DNA of 64,000 nt from positions 1 through 64,000 of the forward strand of contig NZ_VPFL01000004.1 of NCBI RefSeq assembly GCF_008014345.1, written 5' to 3'. Every line of letters starts with the position of its first letter. Position 1 is the first letter of the stretch. A program made the translations under genes and the position numbers. The notes under the pieces were generated by a model. It was not told where the DNA came from, did no database searches, and saw only the letters and a program-made list of their open reading frames with translations. The stretch is from Pelomicrobium methylotrophicum. GTDB taxonomy: Bacteria > Pseudomonadota > Gammaproteobacteria > Burkholderiales > UBA6910. This document shows, one piece after another, positions 1 to 10,572 of the stretch.

Positions 1-133
1 GCGGGTCAGCGGATTCCATCAGGGCCAGCAGGTATCCACCTGCACAAACAGGCCGGATATAGAACTGCAGCCTGTCCTCGCCCAACACACCCAATTCGCC
101 CTTGGCAAACGGGAGGCGTCCATATAGTTTGCC

Positions 134-625
134 ATGGTCAAGATGAAAACCAACTTCGGCGAGATCGCCATCGAGCTCGATGCCGAGCGCGCCCCGACGA
201 CGGTGGAGAACTTTCTCTCCTACGTGAAGAGCGGGTTTTACGACAACACGCTGTTCCACCGCGTGATCGACGGCTTCATGATCCAGGGCGGTGGCTTCGC
301 GCCAGGCATGCGTCAGAAGGCAACCCGGGAGCCCATCAAGAACGAGGCTGACAACGGCCTCAAGAACAAAGCCTATACCATCGCCATGGCCCGCACCTCC
401 GACCCCCACTCGGCCACCTCCCAGTTCTTTATCAACGTGACCGACAACGACTTCCTCGACTTCAAGGCGCCCACCCAGCAAGGCTGGGGCTACTGCGTGT
501 TCGGGCGGGTCGTGGCCGGCCAAGACGTGGTGGACCGCATCAAGGCGGTGAAGACCGGAACCCGAGGGTTTCACCGGGACGTGCCGGTGGAAGAGGTGGT
601 GATCGAAAAGGCGTGGGTAGAATGA
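134..625 (+). CDS. ppiB: Peptidyl-prolyl cis-trans isomerase B (cyclophilin)
   Basis: Cyclophilin-type prolyl isomerase that speeds cis-trans isomerisation of X-Pro bonds during protein folding. The 163-residue protein is one cyclophilin domain with the family core [13 protein letters not shown] near residues 41-53 and the SQFFINV segment in the middle; length matches bacterial cytoplasmic PpiB. No signal peptide is visible, so it should be cytoplasmic. An ATG three codons downstream (MKTNFGEI) is an alternative start; neither has a well-placed Shine-Dalgarno. It precedes lpxH on the same strand by about 60 bases, an arrangement common in proteobacteria. Recognition is by sequence family only. 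Confidence 0.95.
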   Translation: MVKMKTNFGEIAIELDAERAPTTVENFLSYVKSGFYDNTLFHRVIDGFMIQGGGFAPGMRQKATREPIKNEADNGLKNKAYTIAMARTSDPHSATSQFFINVTDNDFLDFKAPTQQGWGYCVFGRVVAGQDVVDRIKAVKTGTRGFHRDVPVEEVVIEKAWVE

Positions 626-687
626 AAATGCGGTGGCAAGGCAGAGGCAAGGCGTAAGGGCTTCGCCGCCTCCCTCCTTCTTGCTCC

Positions 688-1413
688 ATGCCATCCACCC
701 TCTTCATTTCCGATCTGCACCTGGCGGAGGAACGCCCCCGCACGGCCGAGCGGTTCTTTCGTTTCCTGCGGGAAGAGGCCCGACAGGGATGCTCGCTCTA
801 CATCCTCGGGGACCTGTTCGAATACTGGATCGGGGACGACGACATGGACGACCCGTTCAACGCGCGGGTCACGGCGGCGCTCGCGGAACTCAATCGAGCG
901 GGCGTGGAGATCCTCTTCCTCCATGGCAACCGGGATTTCCTGGTGGGCAGCCGCTGGGCCGAGGCGGTCGGGGCCCGACTGATCGCCGATCCCACGCTGG
1001 TGGAACTCTACGGCATCCCCACCCTCCTCATGCACGGTGATACCCTCTGCCTCGACGACAAGCCCTACCAGGCCTTCCGCGCCCAGGTGCGCAACCCCGC
1101 GTACCAGCGTCAATTCTTGGACAAGCCTCTCGCTGAGCGTCGGGCGCTGGCGCGTCAGCTCCGGACGAACAGCGAAAAGGCGAAGAGCGGCAAGACCGAG
1201 GCCATCATGGACGTGACCCCCGCGGCGGTCGAAGAAGTCCTGAGGCGCTACGGCTACCCGCGGCTCATCCACGGCCATACCCACCGGCCGGCGCGCCACG
1301 TGCACGAGCTGGACGGCCGCCGTTGCGAGCGCTGGGTGCTCACCGACTGGTACGACGACCGTGGCGGCTATCTTTGCGTGGACGAAAGCGGGTGTCGCCC
1401 CATCCCGCTCTGA
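688..1413 (+). CDS. lpxH: UDP-2,3-diacylglucosamine diphosphatase
   Basis: Hydrolyses UDP-2,3-diacylglucosamine to lipid X and UMP in lipid A synthesis, at the inner face of the cytoplasmic membrane. The 241-residue protein is a calcineurin-like metallophosphoesterase: the metal motifs ISDLHL (residues 7-12), GDLFEYW (from 41), HGNRDF in the middle and GHTHRP near the C-terminus are all present. Length agrees with LpxH (about 240). It follows ppiB on the same strand and converges on metZ; the 160 bases between hold no recognisable gene or clear terminator. The presence of lpxH marks a Gram-negative host making LPS. Confidence 0.95.
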   Translation: MPSTLFISDLHLAEERPRTAERFFRFLREEARQGCSLYILGDLFEYWIGDDDMDDPFNARVTAALAELNRAGVEILFLHGNRDFLVGSRWAEAVGARLIADPTLVELYGIPTLLMHGDTLCLDDKPYQAFRAQVRNPAYQRQFLDKPLAERRALARQLRTNSEKAKSGKTEAIMDVTPAAVEEVLRRYGYPRLIHGHTHRPARHVHELDGRRCERWVLTDWYDDRGGYLCVDESGCRPIPL

Positions 1414-1574
1414 CCGCCCCATCGCCTGAAGACCGCCGTCACTGGCCGAGGGACGGAAAACACAGAGGAAAAGAGCGCGAATCCGGGCCAGCGCCTCGGC
1501 CGGGTCCGGATCGGGCGGCACCGCTACGACCGCGCAGGGCTGCCCCTAGCGAGGACCGGACTGACGCCTCCGCC

Positions 1575-2756
1575 TCACCCTAGCCTCGAGAGGCCGCGCG
1601 CGAGATCCGCCTGGATGTCGGCCACCGATTCCAGGCCCACCGCGAGCCGCAACAGCCCCTCTGCGATGCCCGCCGCCGCCCGCGCCTCGGGGCTGATGCG
1701 GCCATGGGTCGTGGTCGCCGGGTGGGTGATGGTGGTCTTGGCGTCGCCCAGATTGGCCGTGATCGAGATCATGCGGGTGGAATCGATGACCCGCCACGCC
1801 GCCTCGCGCCCGCCCTTGACGACGAAGGAGACAATCCCGCCCCCCGTCTCTTGCTGACGCATCGCCAGGGCGTGCTGCGGGTGGCTCGGCAGGCCCGGGT
1901 AGTAGACGCGTTCGACGGCCGGCTGTGCTTCCAGCCATTGGGCCAAGCGCAGGGCGTTGTCGGAATGGGCGCGCATGCGTATTTTGAGCGTCTCCAGCCC
2001 TTTGAGGATGACCCAGGCATTGAACGGGCTCATACTGGGGCCCGCGGTCCTGAGGAAGGGGTACACGCCCTCCATCACCAGCTCGCGTCGCCCCAGCACT
2101 GCGCCGCCCAGCACGCGCCCCTGGCCGTCCAAGTATTTTGTGGCCGAATGGATGACCAGGTCGGCGCCGAGCTCGAGGGGCCGCTGCAGAGCCGGCGTGC
2201 AGAAACAATTGTCCACCGCGAGCCATGCGCCCGCCGAGCGGGCCACCTCCGCCAGGGCTTGCAGGTCTGAAATCTCCGTGAGGGGGTTGGAGGGTGTCTC
2301 CACGAACAGGAGCCGGGTGTTGGGCCGTACCGCCTGCGCCCACTCGGCCGGGTTGGTGGCCGAGACGAAGGTGGTCTCCACACCGAACTTGGGCAGGATC
2401 TGAGAGAAGAGCTGCACCGTCGCGCCAAAGATGCTCCGGGAGGCGATGATGTGCTCCCCGGCTTTCATGAGCCCCATGACGGTGGCCAGGATTGCCGCCA
2501 TGCCGGAAGCAGTGGCAACACAGCATTGCGCGCCTTCCAGCGCCGCCAGCCGCTCCTCGAAGGCAGTGACCGTGGGATTGGTAAAGCGCGAATAGACGTA
2601 GCCTGGCTCCTGGTTGGCAAAGCGCGCTGCCGCCTGGGCCGCGCTGTCGAACACGAAACTGGAGGTCAGATACAGCGCTTCGGAATGCTCATTGAATTGA
2701 CTGCGATGGATCCCAGCGCGCAACGCCCGCGTCTCGAAATCGAAGTCCTCTGACAT
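1575..2756 (-). CDS. metZ: O-succinylhomoserine sulfhydrylase
   Basis: PLP enzyme that makes homocysteine directly from O-succinylhomoserine and sulfide, in methionine synthesis. The protein is 393 residues with the Cys/Met-metabolism fold; the PLP lysine is in HSATKYLDG. I chose the ATG giving MSEDFDFETRALRAG because GGTAGGG lies just upstream and the next in-frame start (a TTG six codons earlier) falls against the terminator U-run. The gene is the last of the purF-side minus-strand run, but has its own leader with a SAM-II riboswitch and terminator, so it is probably shut off when S-adenosylmethionine is high. Separating MetZ from cystathionine synthases rests on context and overall similarity. 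Confidence 0.93.
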   Translation of the reverse strand: MSEDFDFETRALRAGIHRSQFNEHSEALYLTSSFVFDSAAQAAARFANQEPGYVYSRFTNPTVTAFEERLAALEGAQCCVATASGMAAILATVMGLMKAGEHIIASRSIFGATVQLFSQILPKFGVETTFVSATNPAEWAQAVRPNTRLLFVETPSNPLTEISDLQALAEVARSAGAWLAVDNCFCTPALQRPLELGADLVIHSATKYLDGQGRVLGGAVLGRRELVMEGVYPFLRTAGPSMSPFNAWVILKGLETLKIRMRAHSDNALRLAQWLEAQPAVERVYYPGLPSHPQHALAMRQQETGGGIVSFVVKGGREAAWRVIDSTRMISITANLGDAKTTITHPATTTHGRISPEARAAAGIAEGLLRLAVGLESVADIQADLARGLSRLG

Positions 2757-2778
2757 CCCGCACCCTACCGTCAAGCAA

Positions 2779-2814
2779 TAAAAAAACCCGCTCAGCCAGC
2801 GACGGAGACGGGTT
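2779..2814 (-). terminator. Intrinsic terminator between the SAM-II aptamer and metZ
   Basis: The stem AAACCCG/CGGGTTT encloses an 18-base loop and is followed by a run of T on the minus strand. It lies between the riboswitch aptamer and the metZ start codon, so it is the likely expression platform. It could also end read-through transcription from purF. Confidence 0.75.
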
Positions 2815-2872
2815 TCCCTCGCTTTAGCTGCATTTATTGAGCGCCCGCAAGCTGATGGTCAAATCGGCGCCA
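2784..2872 (-). promoter_or_regulatory. SAM-II (SAM-alpha) riboswitch in the metZ leader
   Basis: Read on the minus strand, the leader holds in order the conserved blocks of the SAM-II aptamer: a 6-bp P1 (GGCGCC pairing with GGCGCU), the loop block GATTTGACC, CTTGC before the second P1 strand, then ATAAATG and AGCTAAA. The spacing follows the crystallised SAM-II RNA closely. SAM-II is known from leaders of methionine genes including metZ, mainly in Alphaproteobacteria. The aptamer ends about 60 bases before the start codon and runs straight into an intrinsic terminator (the feature ends at that stem's distal side), which suggests control by transcription attenuation, although occlusion of the ribosome site is the more usual SAM-II mechanism. 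Confidence 0.86.
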
Positions 2873-2953
2873 GTCTGCAAGGTACGCCGAAGCGGCAGGC
2901 TTGTCAATGATGGGGCGAAGGCCGGGCAATCGCGGCCGGGGACTGCGCTCTCT

Positions 2954-4468
2954 TCAGTCGGCAGTGACCAGATTGAGGTCCAGCTGGGCGGCTTCCTGGG
3001 CTGCTCTCGCCGAGCGCCCGCGCTGGATCTCGAGAAAGCCCAAGTACTCTGGGGTCACGTCGCCGGTGATATAGCAGCCGTCGAAGCAGGAAGTCTCGAA
3101 GGAGGTCAGCTTCGGGTTGACCTTGCGCACCGCTTCCTTGAGCGCCTCCAGGTCCTGATAGATGAGGAAGTCAGCGCCGATCTCGCGAGCGATCTCCTCC
3201 TCGTCACGCCCGTTGGCAATGAGTTCCTCGCGCGTAGGCATGTCGATGCCATAGACGTTGGGATAGCGCACCGGCGGAGCGGCCGAGGCAAAGTACACCT
3301 TGTTTGCGCCAGCCTCGCGCGCCATCTGGACGATCTCGCGGCTGGTGGTCCCGCGGACGATGGAATCATCCACCAGCAGCACGTTCTTGCCCCGGAATTC
3401 CACGTTGATCGCGTTCAGCTTATGCCGAACCGACTTCTTGCGGATCGACTGCCCCGGCATGATGAAGGTGCGCCCGATGTAGCGGTTCTTGACGAAGCCC
3501 TCGCGGAAGTTGATGCCGAGCTGGTTGGCAAGCTGCAGCGCTGCGGGACGGCTCGAGTCGGGAATCGGGATGACCACATCGATATCCAGTTGGCGCATGT
3601 TCCGTTTGATCTTCTCGGCAAGGGCCACCCCCATGTTGAGCCGCGCCTCGTACACCGACACGCCGTCCATGACGGAGTCGGGACGCGCAAGGTACACGTA
3701 CTCGAAAATACAGGGGTTGCGCGACCAGCGTGCGGCGCACTGCTTGCTGTAGAAGTTGCCATCGAGATCGATGAAAATGGCCTCGCCCGGGTCCACATCC
3801 CGGGTGAGCTTGAAGCCCAGCGTGTCGAGCGCCACGCTTTCGGAGGCCACCAGGTATTCGGTGCCGTGGGGGGTCTGCGCCTGGCCCACCACCAAGGGGC
3901 GGATCCCCAACGGGTCCCGGAAAGCGAGCAGCCCGTAGCCCGCGATCATCGCCACCACCGCGTAAGCTCCGCGGCAGCGGCGGTGGACTCCCTCCACCGC
4001 GCGGAAGATGGTCGGCAGGTCGAGGCGGTGATTGACGGTGCACTCCTGCAACTCGTGGGCCAGCACGTTAAGCAGGACCTCTGAATCGGAGTTGGTGTTG
4101 ATGTGCCGCAGGTCCTGGCGGAACATCTCCTGCTTGAGCTGCTCCGAGTTGGTCAGGTTGCCGTTATGACCGAGCACGATGCCGAACGGTGAGTTCACGT
4201 ACAGCGGCTGGGCCTCCGCTGCCGATTCGGCGGAGCCCGCAGTGGGGTAGCGACAATGGGCGATGCCCATGTTGCCAACAAGAGCCCGCATGTTACGGGT
4301 GCGAAACACGTCCCGCACCAGTCCCGGGCCCTTGTGCATGTGGAACGTACTGCCCTCGGCCGTGACGATACCGGCCGCGTCCTGCCCGCGGTGCTGCAGC
4401 ACCAAGAGGCCGTCGTACAGCAGCTGATTGACAGGCCCGCGGGCCACTACGCCGATGATGCCGCACAT
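2954..4468 (-). CDS. purF: Amidophosphoribosyltransferase
   Basis: First committed step of purine synthesis: transfers ammonia from glutamine to PRPP to give 5-phosphoribosylamine. The 504-residue protein begins MCGIIGVV, so Cys2 is the N-terminal glutaminase nucleophile once Met is removed. The glutaminase half is followed by a phosphoribosyltransferase half with the PRPP loop [16 protein letters not shown]. It lies 18 bases downstream of cvpA, the same cvpA-purF pair as in E. coli, and the two are probably cotranscribed. About 200 bases separate it from metZ. Cytoplasmic. Confidence 0.97.
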   Translation of the reverse strand: MCGIIGVVARGPVNQLLYDGLLVLQHRGQDAAGIVTAEGSTFHMHKGPGLVRDVFRTRNMRALVGNMGIAHCRYPTAGSAESAAEAQPLYVNSPFGIVLGHNGNLTNSEQLKQEMFRQDLRHINTNSDSEVLLNVLAHELQECTVNHRLDLPTIFRAVEGVHRRCRGAYAVVAMIAGYGLLAFRDPLGIRPLVVGQAQTPHGTEYLVASESVALDTLGFKLTRDVDPGEAIFIDLDGNFYSKQCAARWSRNPCIFEYVYLARPDSVMDGVSVYEARLNMGVALAEKIKRNMRQLDIDVVIPIPDSSRPAALQLANQLGINFREGFVKNRYIGRTFIMPGQSIRKKSVRHKLNAINVEFRGKNVLLVDDSIVRGTTSREIVQMAREAGANKVYFASAAPPVRYPNVYGIDMPTREELIANGRDEEEIAREIGADFLIYQDLEALKEAVRKVNPKLTSFETSCFDGCYITGDVTPEYLGFLEIQRGRSARAAQEAAQLDLNLVTAD

Positions 4469-4486
4469 GCTCGAATCACCCCCCGA

Positions 4487-5002
4487 TCAACCACTGCGCA
4501 CGGGTTCGCCATCGCGGAAGCGAATCCGCTGGGAGACCTGTTGCGGCAGCCAGCCTTTGACGCTGGTCGCCAGCGCCTCGAGCGGCGCACTGAGCGTCGC
4601 CTCCCGCCAGAACGGTTCGCGAGGCACCGAGGTGAGCCCCGCCAGCAACACGCCGACGAGCACGATGAGCACCCCTCGCGCCAAGCCGAACACCGCGCCC
4701 ATGCTCCGGTCGAGGAGCGAGAGCCCCGCCACCTTGACCAGTTCCGACACGGCCAGCGTGACTAGCGCCGCCAACACCAGCGTGCCGACAAAGAGGGCCA
4801 GGAACGCCACCAGGAGCTTGAGCGAAGCGCCGGGAATGGCTGGCGGCAACAACTCTGCCAGCGGGGCCGCCCACAGATTCGCCACCAGAAAGGCAGCCAC
4901 CCACCCGCCGAGGGCCATCACTTCCCGCACCGCGCCCCGCATGACGCTCACGAGCACCGACAGCCCAATGACCGCCAGCACCACGTAATCGAACGCTGTC
5001 AT
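4487..5002 (-). CDS. cvpA: CvpA family membrane protein
   Basis: Small inner-membrane protein of the colicin V production family. The 171-residue sequence begins MTAFDYVVLAVIGLSVLVSVMRG and shows about four hydrophobic segments with no soluble domain. The family is needed for colicin V production in E. coli and is linked there to bile-salt and envelope resistance; a molecular function is not established. It sits between dedD and purF on the same strand, the classical folC-dedD-cvpA-purF order, which makes the call firm although the sequence family itself is weakly conserved. Confidence 0.9.
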   Translation of the reverse strand: MTAFDYVVLAVIGLSVLVSVMRGAVREVMALGGWVAAFLVANLWAAPLAELLPPAIPGASLKLLVAFLALFVGTLVLAALVTLAVSELVKVAGLSLLDRSMGAVFGLARGVLIVLVGVLLAGLTSVPREPFWREATLSAPLEALATSVKGWLPQQVSQRIRFRDGEPVRSG

Positions 5003-5057
5003 TCGTCCCTCGGCGTCAGCCGCCCCGAAAACCCACTCCCGCCGGCTTCATCCCGCT

Positions 5058-5660
5058 TCATGGCGAGGTGACGATGCCGTTCAATCCCAGCTTCTTAACT
5101 TTCTCCAGCGTCTGCTCCGCGGCCTCCCGGGTCGGGAACGGCCCCACCCGCACCCGGATCTGATTGCCTTGGGCGGTGGCAACAGTCTCAGTATAGGCCT
5201 GGATGCCGTTGGAAGAAAGCTTATCTTTCAACTGTTTGGCATTCTCGGCGCTGGAAAACGCCCCCACCTGGACGACGTAGGCATCAGACGGCGTCGCGGT
5301 CGACGGGGTTCCCGGCGTCGGTTTGGCGCCGGCGGAGGCCGGCACCGCCGGCGCCTCCTTCGCGGCGGGCTCGGCTGCCGCCGGGGACATACCGGCCTTG
5401 GACTGTTCTGCCGGGACGGGCAAGGGGGCCGGCTTCGAGCCCTCGGCGGCCTTGGAGGGCTCCGCTGGATGCTTCAGCTCCGGCGCCCCTTCCTTGGGTG
5501 GGATACGGATGTCGATGGGCTCGGAAACCGGACGGGGTTCCTGGTCAAGCACCATGGGCAGGACGACCACGGCCACCAGGACCAGGGCAATGGCACCGAT
5601 CAGCCTTCTGCGCGCGCGCTTCCTGAACTGTAGCTCCTCGCTGCTGATCGTCTTCGCCAT
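5058..5660 (-). CDS. dedD: SPOR-domain cell-division protein, DedD-like
   Basis: Single-pass membrane protein that binds septal peptidoglycan. The 200-residue product starts MAKTISSEELQFRKRARRRL, a short basic cytoplasmic tail, then one transmembrane helix (about residues 20-37), a Pro/Ala/Glu/Lys-rich periplasmic linker, and a C-terminal SPOR domain (about 125-200, from YVVQVGAFSS to the end). The start was set at the ATG before MAKTISSEE because everything further upstream in that frame overlaps folC and has no protein-like character. DedD in E. coli helps septal constriction; the folC-dedD-cvpA-purF context supports orthology. Confidence 0.9.
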   Translation of the reverse strand: MAKTISSEELQFRKRARRRLIGAIALVLVAVVVLPMVLDQEPRPVSEPIDIRIPPKEGAPELKHPAEPSKAAEGSKPAPLPVPAEQSKAGMSPAAAEPAAKEAPAVPASAGAKPTPGTPSTATPSDAYVVQVGAFSSAENAKQLKDKLSSNGIQAYTETVATAQGNQIRVRVGPFPTREAAEQTLEKVKKLGLNGIVTSP

Positions 5661-5679
5661 TCTCAAGCGATCCGGCCGC

Positions 5680-7005
5680 CTAAGCGATCCCGCTGCAGTC
5701 GCGCGGGTTCGACAGTTCACGCATGATTTCAGCGACCGTGATGAACGAACCGAACACGACGATTCTATCATCTTCGCCCGCGCGGGCCGAGGCCTCGGCG
5801 AAGGCGGCTGCCGGTGTCGGGAAGGCGTGCGCCTCGCCCTCCGCGCCCGCTTCGCGCAGCGCCTGGAGCACGCGCTCGGCGCTGGCACCGCGCTCTCCCG
5901 GCAGCGTGGCCGCGAGCCACACGTCAATCCGCGGCACGAGCTCCCGCACCACGCCGGCAATGTCCTTGTCCTTGAACATGCCGATCACCGCAAAGGTGTT
6001 GCGGAACCGTCCTTGACCCGCCAGGTCCGTCGCGAGAGCCCGCGCCGCTTGGGGATTATGGGCGACATCCAGCACCACCACAGGACGACCGGGCAGCACC
6101 TGGAAGCGCCCCGGCAAGCGGACCTCCGTCAGGCCGCGGCGGATGTCGCCCATGGCGACCGGCAACCGTTCCTTCAGCTCGTCCACGACCGCCAAAGCGG
6201 CCGCGGCGTTGCGCAACTGGTAGCTGCCGCGCAGCGCCGGGTACGGGAGGCCGGCGCGTCGCACGCCGTAACCCCAGTACGTCCAGTGGGCGCCGTCCGA
6301 GGTGTACCCGAAGTCGCGCCCGATCTGCAGCAGATCAGTGCCGACGTCTCGCGCGTGGCTTTCGATCACCGCCGGTGGGTCTGGATCCGCGCATACCGCC
6401 GCGCGCCCACGCTTGAAGATGCCCGCTTTTTCGAAACCGATCTCCTCGCGGGTGTTGCCGAGATACTCCATGTGGTCGAAATCAATGCCGGTCACCACCG
6501 CGCAGTCGTTGTCGAAAATGTTGACCGCGTCCAGCCGCCCGCCGAGCCCCACCTCCAGAATGGCCACATCGACACGCGCTTCGATGAAGATCAGCATGGC
6601 AGCCAGCGTGCCGAACTCGAAGTAGGTGAGCGAGGTGTCACCGCGGGCCGCCTCGATTCGGCAAAAGGCCTGCACCAGCGCTTCGTCGCTCGCCTCCCGT
6701 TGCGCCACCCGGACCCGCTCGTTGTAGCGCAGCAGATGGGGCGAGGTATACAGCCCGACGCGGTAACCCGCGCAGCTGTAAATGGATTCCAACAGGGCGC
6801 ACACAGAACCCTTACCGTTGGTGCCGCCGACGGTGATGACCGGAAACGTCGGCACGAGCTTGAGCGCCCGCCACACCCGCGCGCAGCGCTCAAGGCCCAT
6901 CTCGATGGTTCGCGCAGTCGCCCGCTCCAGGTGGCTGAGCCACTGATCCAGACTGCTCTGCGGGCCGGGAGCAGGCGCTGGGGAGGGGAGCGGCTCGCTC
7001 GGCAT
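5680..7005 (-). CDS. folC: Bifunctional folylpolyglutamate / dihydrofolate synthase
   Basis: ATP-dependent ligase that joins glutamate to dihydropteroate and to folates, making and retaining cellular folate. The P-loop GGTNGKGSV lies about 60 residues in, followed by Mur-ligase motifs such as GLGGRLDAVN and the C-terminal segment with DVAHNPQAA. Length (441 residues with the chosen ATG) fits FolC. I prefer the ATG at MPSEPLPS because GGTGA lies six bases upstream; a GTG three codons earlier is possible. It follows accD, as in E. coli, and precedes dedD by 19 bases. Confidence 0.95.
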   Translation of the reverse strand: MPSEPLPSPAPAPGPQSSLDQWLSHLERATARTIEMGLERCARVWRALKLVPTFPVITVGGTNGKGSVCALLESIYSCAGYRVGLYTSPHLLRYNERVRVAQREASDEALVQAFCRIEAARGDTSLTYFEFGTLAAMLIFIEARVDVAILEVGLGGRLDAVNIFDNDCAVVTGIDFDHMEYLGNTREEIGFEKAGIFKRGRAAVCADPDPPAVIESHARDVGTDLLQIGRDFGYTSDGAHWTYWGYGVRRAGLPYPALRGSYQLRNAAAALAVVDELKERLPVAMGDIRRGLTEVRLPGRFQVLPGRPVVVLDVAHNPQAARALATDLAGQGRFRNTFAVIGMFKDKDIAGVVRELVPRIDVWLAATLPGERGASAERVLQALREAGAEGEAHAFPTPAAAFAEASARAGEDDRIVVFGSFITVAEIMRELSNPRDCSGIA

Positions 7006-7062
7006 CGGATTCACCAGGGGAAATCGGTCAGGAGCGGATGGGGGAAATCTCGGGGCAAGCGT

Positions 7063-7929
7063 TCAAACAACCGCAGGCGCACGCATGAGCAGGCTGATGA
7101 GGCTTGCCAGCGTATCGCGCATCTTGCGGCGGTCTACGATCATGTCGATGGCGCCATGCTTCAGGAGGAATTCCGAACGCTGGAACCCTTCGGGAAGGGT
7201 CTCGCGCACGGTCTGCTCGATCACCCGGGGCCCGGCGAAACCGATCAGCGCCCCCGGCTCGGCGAGCACGACGTCGCCGATCATGGCGAAGCTCGCCGAC
7301 ACGCCCCCCATGGTGGGATCAGTGAGCACCGAGATGAACGGCAGCCGAGCTTCCGCCAACTGGGTGAGAGCGGCGTTGGTCTTGGCCATCTGCAAGAGGG
7401 AGAAGAGCCCTTCTTGCATGCGCGCACCGCCGGTGGCGGTAAAGCACACGTACGGCAGCCGGCTTTCGATGCACACCCGCACGCCGCGCACGAAGCGCTC
7501 GCCGACCACCGAACCCATGGACCCGCCCATGAAACCGAACTCGAACGCCGCCGCCACCAGTGGCACCGCCTTGACGCTGCCTTGCATCACCACGAGAGCG
7601 TCGCTCTCTCCCGTCTGCGCCTGGGCCTCCTGGAGCCGCTCCGTGTAACGTTTGCTGTCCTTGAACTTGAGCATGTCCACCGGCGCCACCTCGGCGCCGA
7701 TCTCGTAGCGCCCCTCCGGATCGAGCAGCAGGTTCAACCGCTCGCGGGCCCCGATCCGGTTATGATAATTGCATTTGGGGCAGACGTTGAGGTTTCTCTC
7801 CAGGTCAGAGTAATAGAGCACCGCTTCGCACGCGTCGCACTTGCTCCATAACCCTTCCGGCACGGCCTTCTTTGTGCCGGTATCCTTGCGCTTGATCTTG
7901 GGGGGAAGGAGCTTTCTCAGCCAGCTCAC
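7063..7929 (-). CDS. accD: Acetyl-CoA carboxylase carboxyltransferase subunit beta
   Basis: Beta half of the carboxyltransferase that makes malonyl-CoA for fatty acid synthesis; works with AccA. The 288-residue protein opens with a zinc ribbon (CDAC, then 15 residues later CPKC) at about residues 31-55, followed by the crotonase-like carboxyltransferase domain with TGGARMQEG. The start codon is GTG and shares four bases (GTGA) with the trpA stop, so translation is probably coupled. The trpA-accD-folC order is usual for betaproteobacteria. Confidence 0.96.
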   Translation of the reverse strand: MSWLRKLLPPKIKRKDTGTKKAVPEGLWSKCDACEAVLYYSDLERNLNVCPKCNYHNRIGARERLNLLLDPEGRYEIGAEVAPVDMLKFKDSKRYTERLQEAQAQTGESDALVVMQGSVKAVPLVAAAFEFGFMGGSMGSVVGERFVRGVRVCIESRLPYVCFTATGGARMQEGLFSLLQMAKTNAALTQLAEARLPFISVLTDPTMGGVSASFAMIGDVVLAEPGALIGFAGPRVIEQTVRETLPEGFQRSEFLLKHGAIDMIVDRRKMRDTLASLISLLMRAPAVV

Positions 7930-8750
7930 GATGCGCTCCTGACTGCTGCGCTGTCTCCGTCCATGCTGTTGCGAAGGCTCGCCACCAATGTGCGTATCCG
8001 CGCCAGCAGCTCACCCCGGGGGGATTGCTCGATCTCCTGGACGATGCGGCTGCCCACCACCACCGCGTCTGCCACCTCCGCCACAGCCCGCGCGGTCTGC
8101 GGGTCCCGGATGCCGAAGCCGACGCCGATCGGCAGCGCGATTTGCTTCCGCACGGCAGCGATGCGGCCGCGCACATCGGCCATATCCAGGTGGGAGGCGC
8201 CGGTCACGCCCTTGAGGGACACGTAGTAAACGTAGCCGCGGGCGAGCCGTCCCACCTGGGCGATGCGCGCCGGGGAGGTTGTGGGCGAGAGCAGGAAAAT
8301 GGGGTCGATCTCTGCGGCCTTGAGCCGTTGCGCCAGCGCTTCGCCCTCTTGCGGGGGATAGTCCACCACCAGCACGCCGTCCACCCCGCACGCGCTTGCC
8401 CGATCGACGAACGCCGTATAGCCCATCGCCTCGATGGGATTGGCGTAGCCCATGAGCACCACCGGCGTGTCACCGTTGACACGGCGGAATGCCTCCACCA
8501 TGCCGAGCACCTGACGCAACGTGGTGCCCTGCTTCAACGCCCGCTCGGAGGCGCGCTGGATCACGGGGCCATCGGCCATGGGGTCGGAGAACGGCACACC
8601 CAGTTCGATCACGTCGGCACCGCCCTCCACCAGCGCGTGCATGATGGGAAGCGTAAGCTGCGGCTCCGGGTCCCCGGCCGTGACGAAAGGGATCAGCGCC
8701 TTGCGGCCCTGCCGCCTCAGACGCTCAAACGTGGCTGCGATGCGCGACAT
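7926..8750 (-). CDS. trpA: Tryptophan synthase alpha subunit
   Basis: Cleaves indole-3-glycerol phosphate to indole and glyceraldehyde-3-phosphate; indole is channelled to TrpB. The 274-residue TIM barrel has the diagnostic FVTAGDPEP near residue 22, the [14 protein letters not shown] segment with the catalytic acid, and the phosphate-binding GVGFGI near residues 213-218. It lies 15 bases after trpB and overlaps accD. It is part of trpFBA, which here travels with accD-folC and not with trpE/trpGDC. Confidence 0.97.
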   Translation of the reverse strand: MSRIAATFERLRRQGRKALIPFVTAGDPEPQLTLPIMHALVEGGADVIELGVPFSDPMADGPVIQRASERALKQGTTLRQVLGMVEAFRRVNGDTPVVLMGYANPIEAMGYTAFVDRASACGVDGVLVVDYPPQEGEALAQRLKAAEIDPIFLLSPTTSPARIAQVGRLARGYVYYVSLKGVTGASHLDMADVRGRIAAVRKQIALPIGVGFGIRDPQTARAVAEVADAVVVGSRIVQEIEQSPRGELLARIRTLVASLRNSMDGDSAAVRSAS

Positions 8751-8765
8751 GGCGTCTTCTGCGGC

Positions 8766-9939
<1,174 letters not shown>

Positions 9940-9965
<26 letters not shown>

Positions 9966-10572
9966 TCCGAACCCCATCGATGAAGGCGGCCATCTTCCCC
10001 CAGTCCTTGATCCCCTTGTCCGCTTCCACACCGCTCGAGACGTCCACGGCCCACGGTCGCACGGCCAGGATCGCCTCGGCCACGTTCTCGGGCGTCAGCC
10101 CCCCGGACAGGATGACGGGCAGCGGCAGGGTGCCGGGCACCAACGACCAGTCGAAGCGCTCGCCCGTGCCACCCGGCACGCCGGCCCGATACGAATCCAG
10201 GACAAGCCCCCGGGCCTCGCGATAACGAACTGAGTATTCTAGCAGATCAAGCCCCGGCCGAACCCGTACCGCCTTGATGAACGGAAGTCCGTAGCGGGCG
10301 CAGAATGCCGGCGGCTCGTCGCCGTGGAACTGCAATAGCTGCAGCGGGACGGTGCGAATCACCTCCTCTACCCACGCCGGCTCCGGATCCACGAACAGAC
10401 CCACGCAGGTGATGAACGGCGGAACGCTCTGCGCAATCGCGGCCGCCCGTCCCGGATCGACGTACCGCGGACTCGGGCGGTAGAAGACGAGCCCGATGGC
10501 ATGGGCGCCGAGCCGCGCTGCCGCCTCCGCGTCCTGGAGGCGGGTGATGCCGCAGATTTTGATCGCCGTCAT
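9940..10572 (-). CDS. trpF: Phosphoribosylanthranilate isomerase
   Basis: Third step of tryptophan synthesis: Amadori rearrangement of phosphoribosylanthranilate. The 210-residue TIM barrel carries [11 protein letters not shown] at its N-terminus (catalytic Cys7 in KICG) and the usual [10 protein letters not shown] and DVSSGVE segments near the C-terminus. Its start shares four bases with the truA stop, and its end overlaps trpB. Stand-alone TrpF next to truA is the common betaproteobacterial arrangement. Confidence 0.96.

Noticed and set aside
1-133. Possible gene end at the left edge
   Set aside because: No frame with recognisable protein sequence could be followed in the first 133 bases.
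2757-2774. TTG start adding six residues to metZ
   Set aside because: It falls against the terminator U-run and the added residues are not part of the usual MetZ N-terminus; the ATG has a better ribosome site.
5323-7851. An 842-codon open frame on the + strand across dedD, folC and accD
   Set aside because: It crosses three well-supported genes on the other strand and encodes no recognisable domain.
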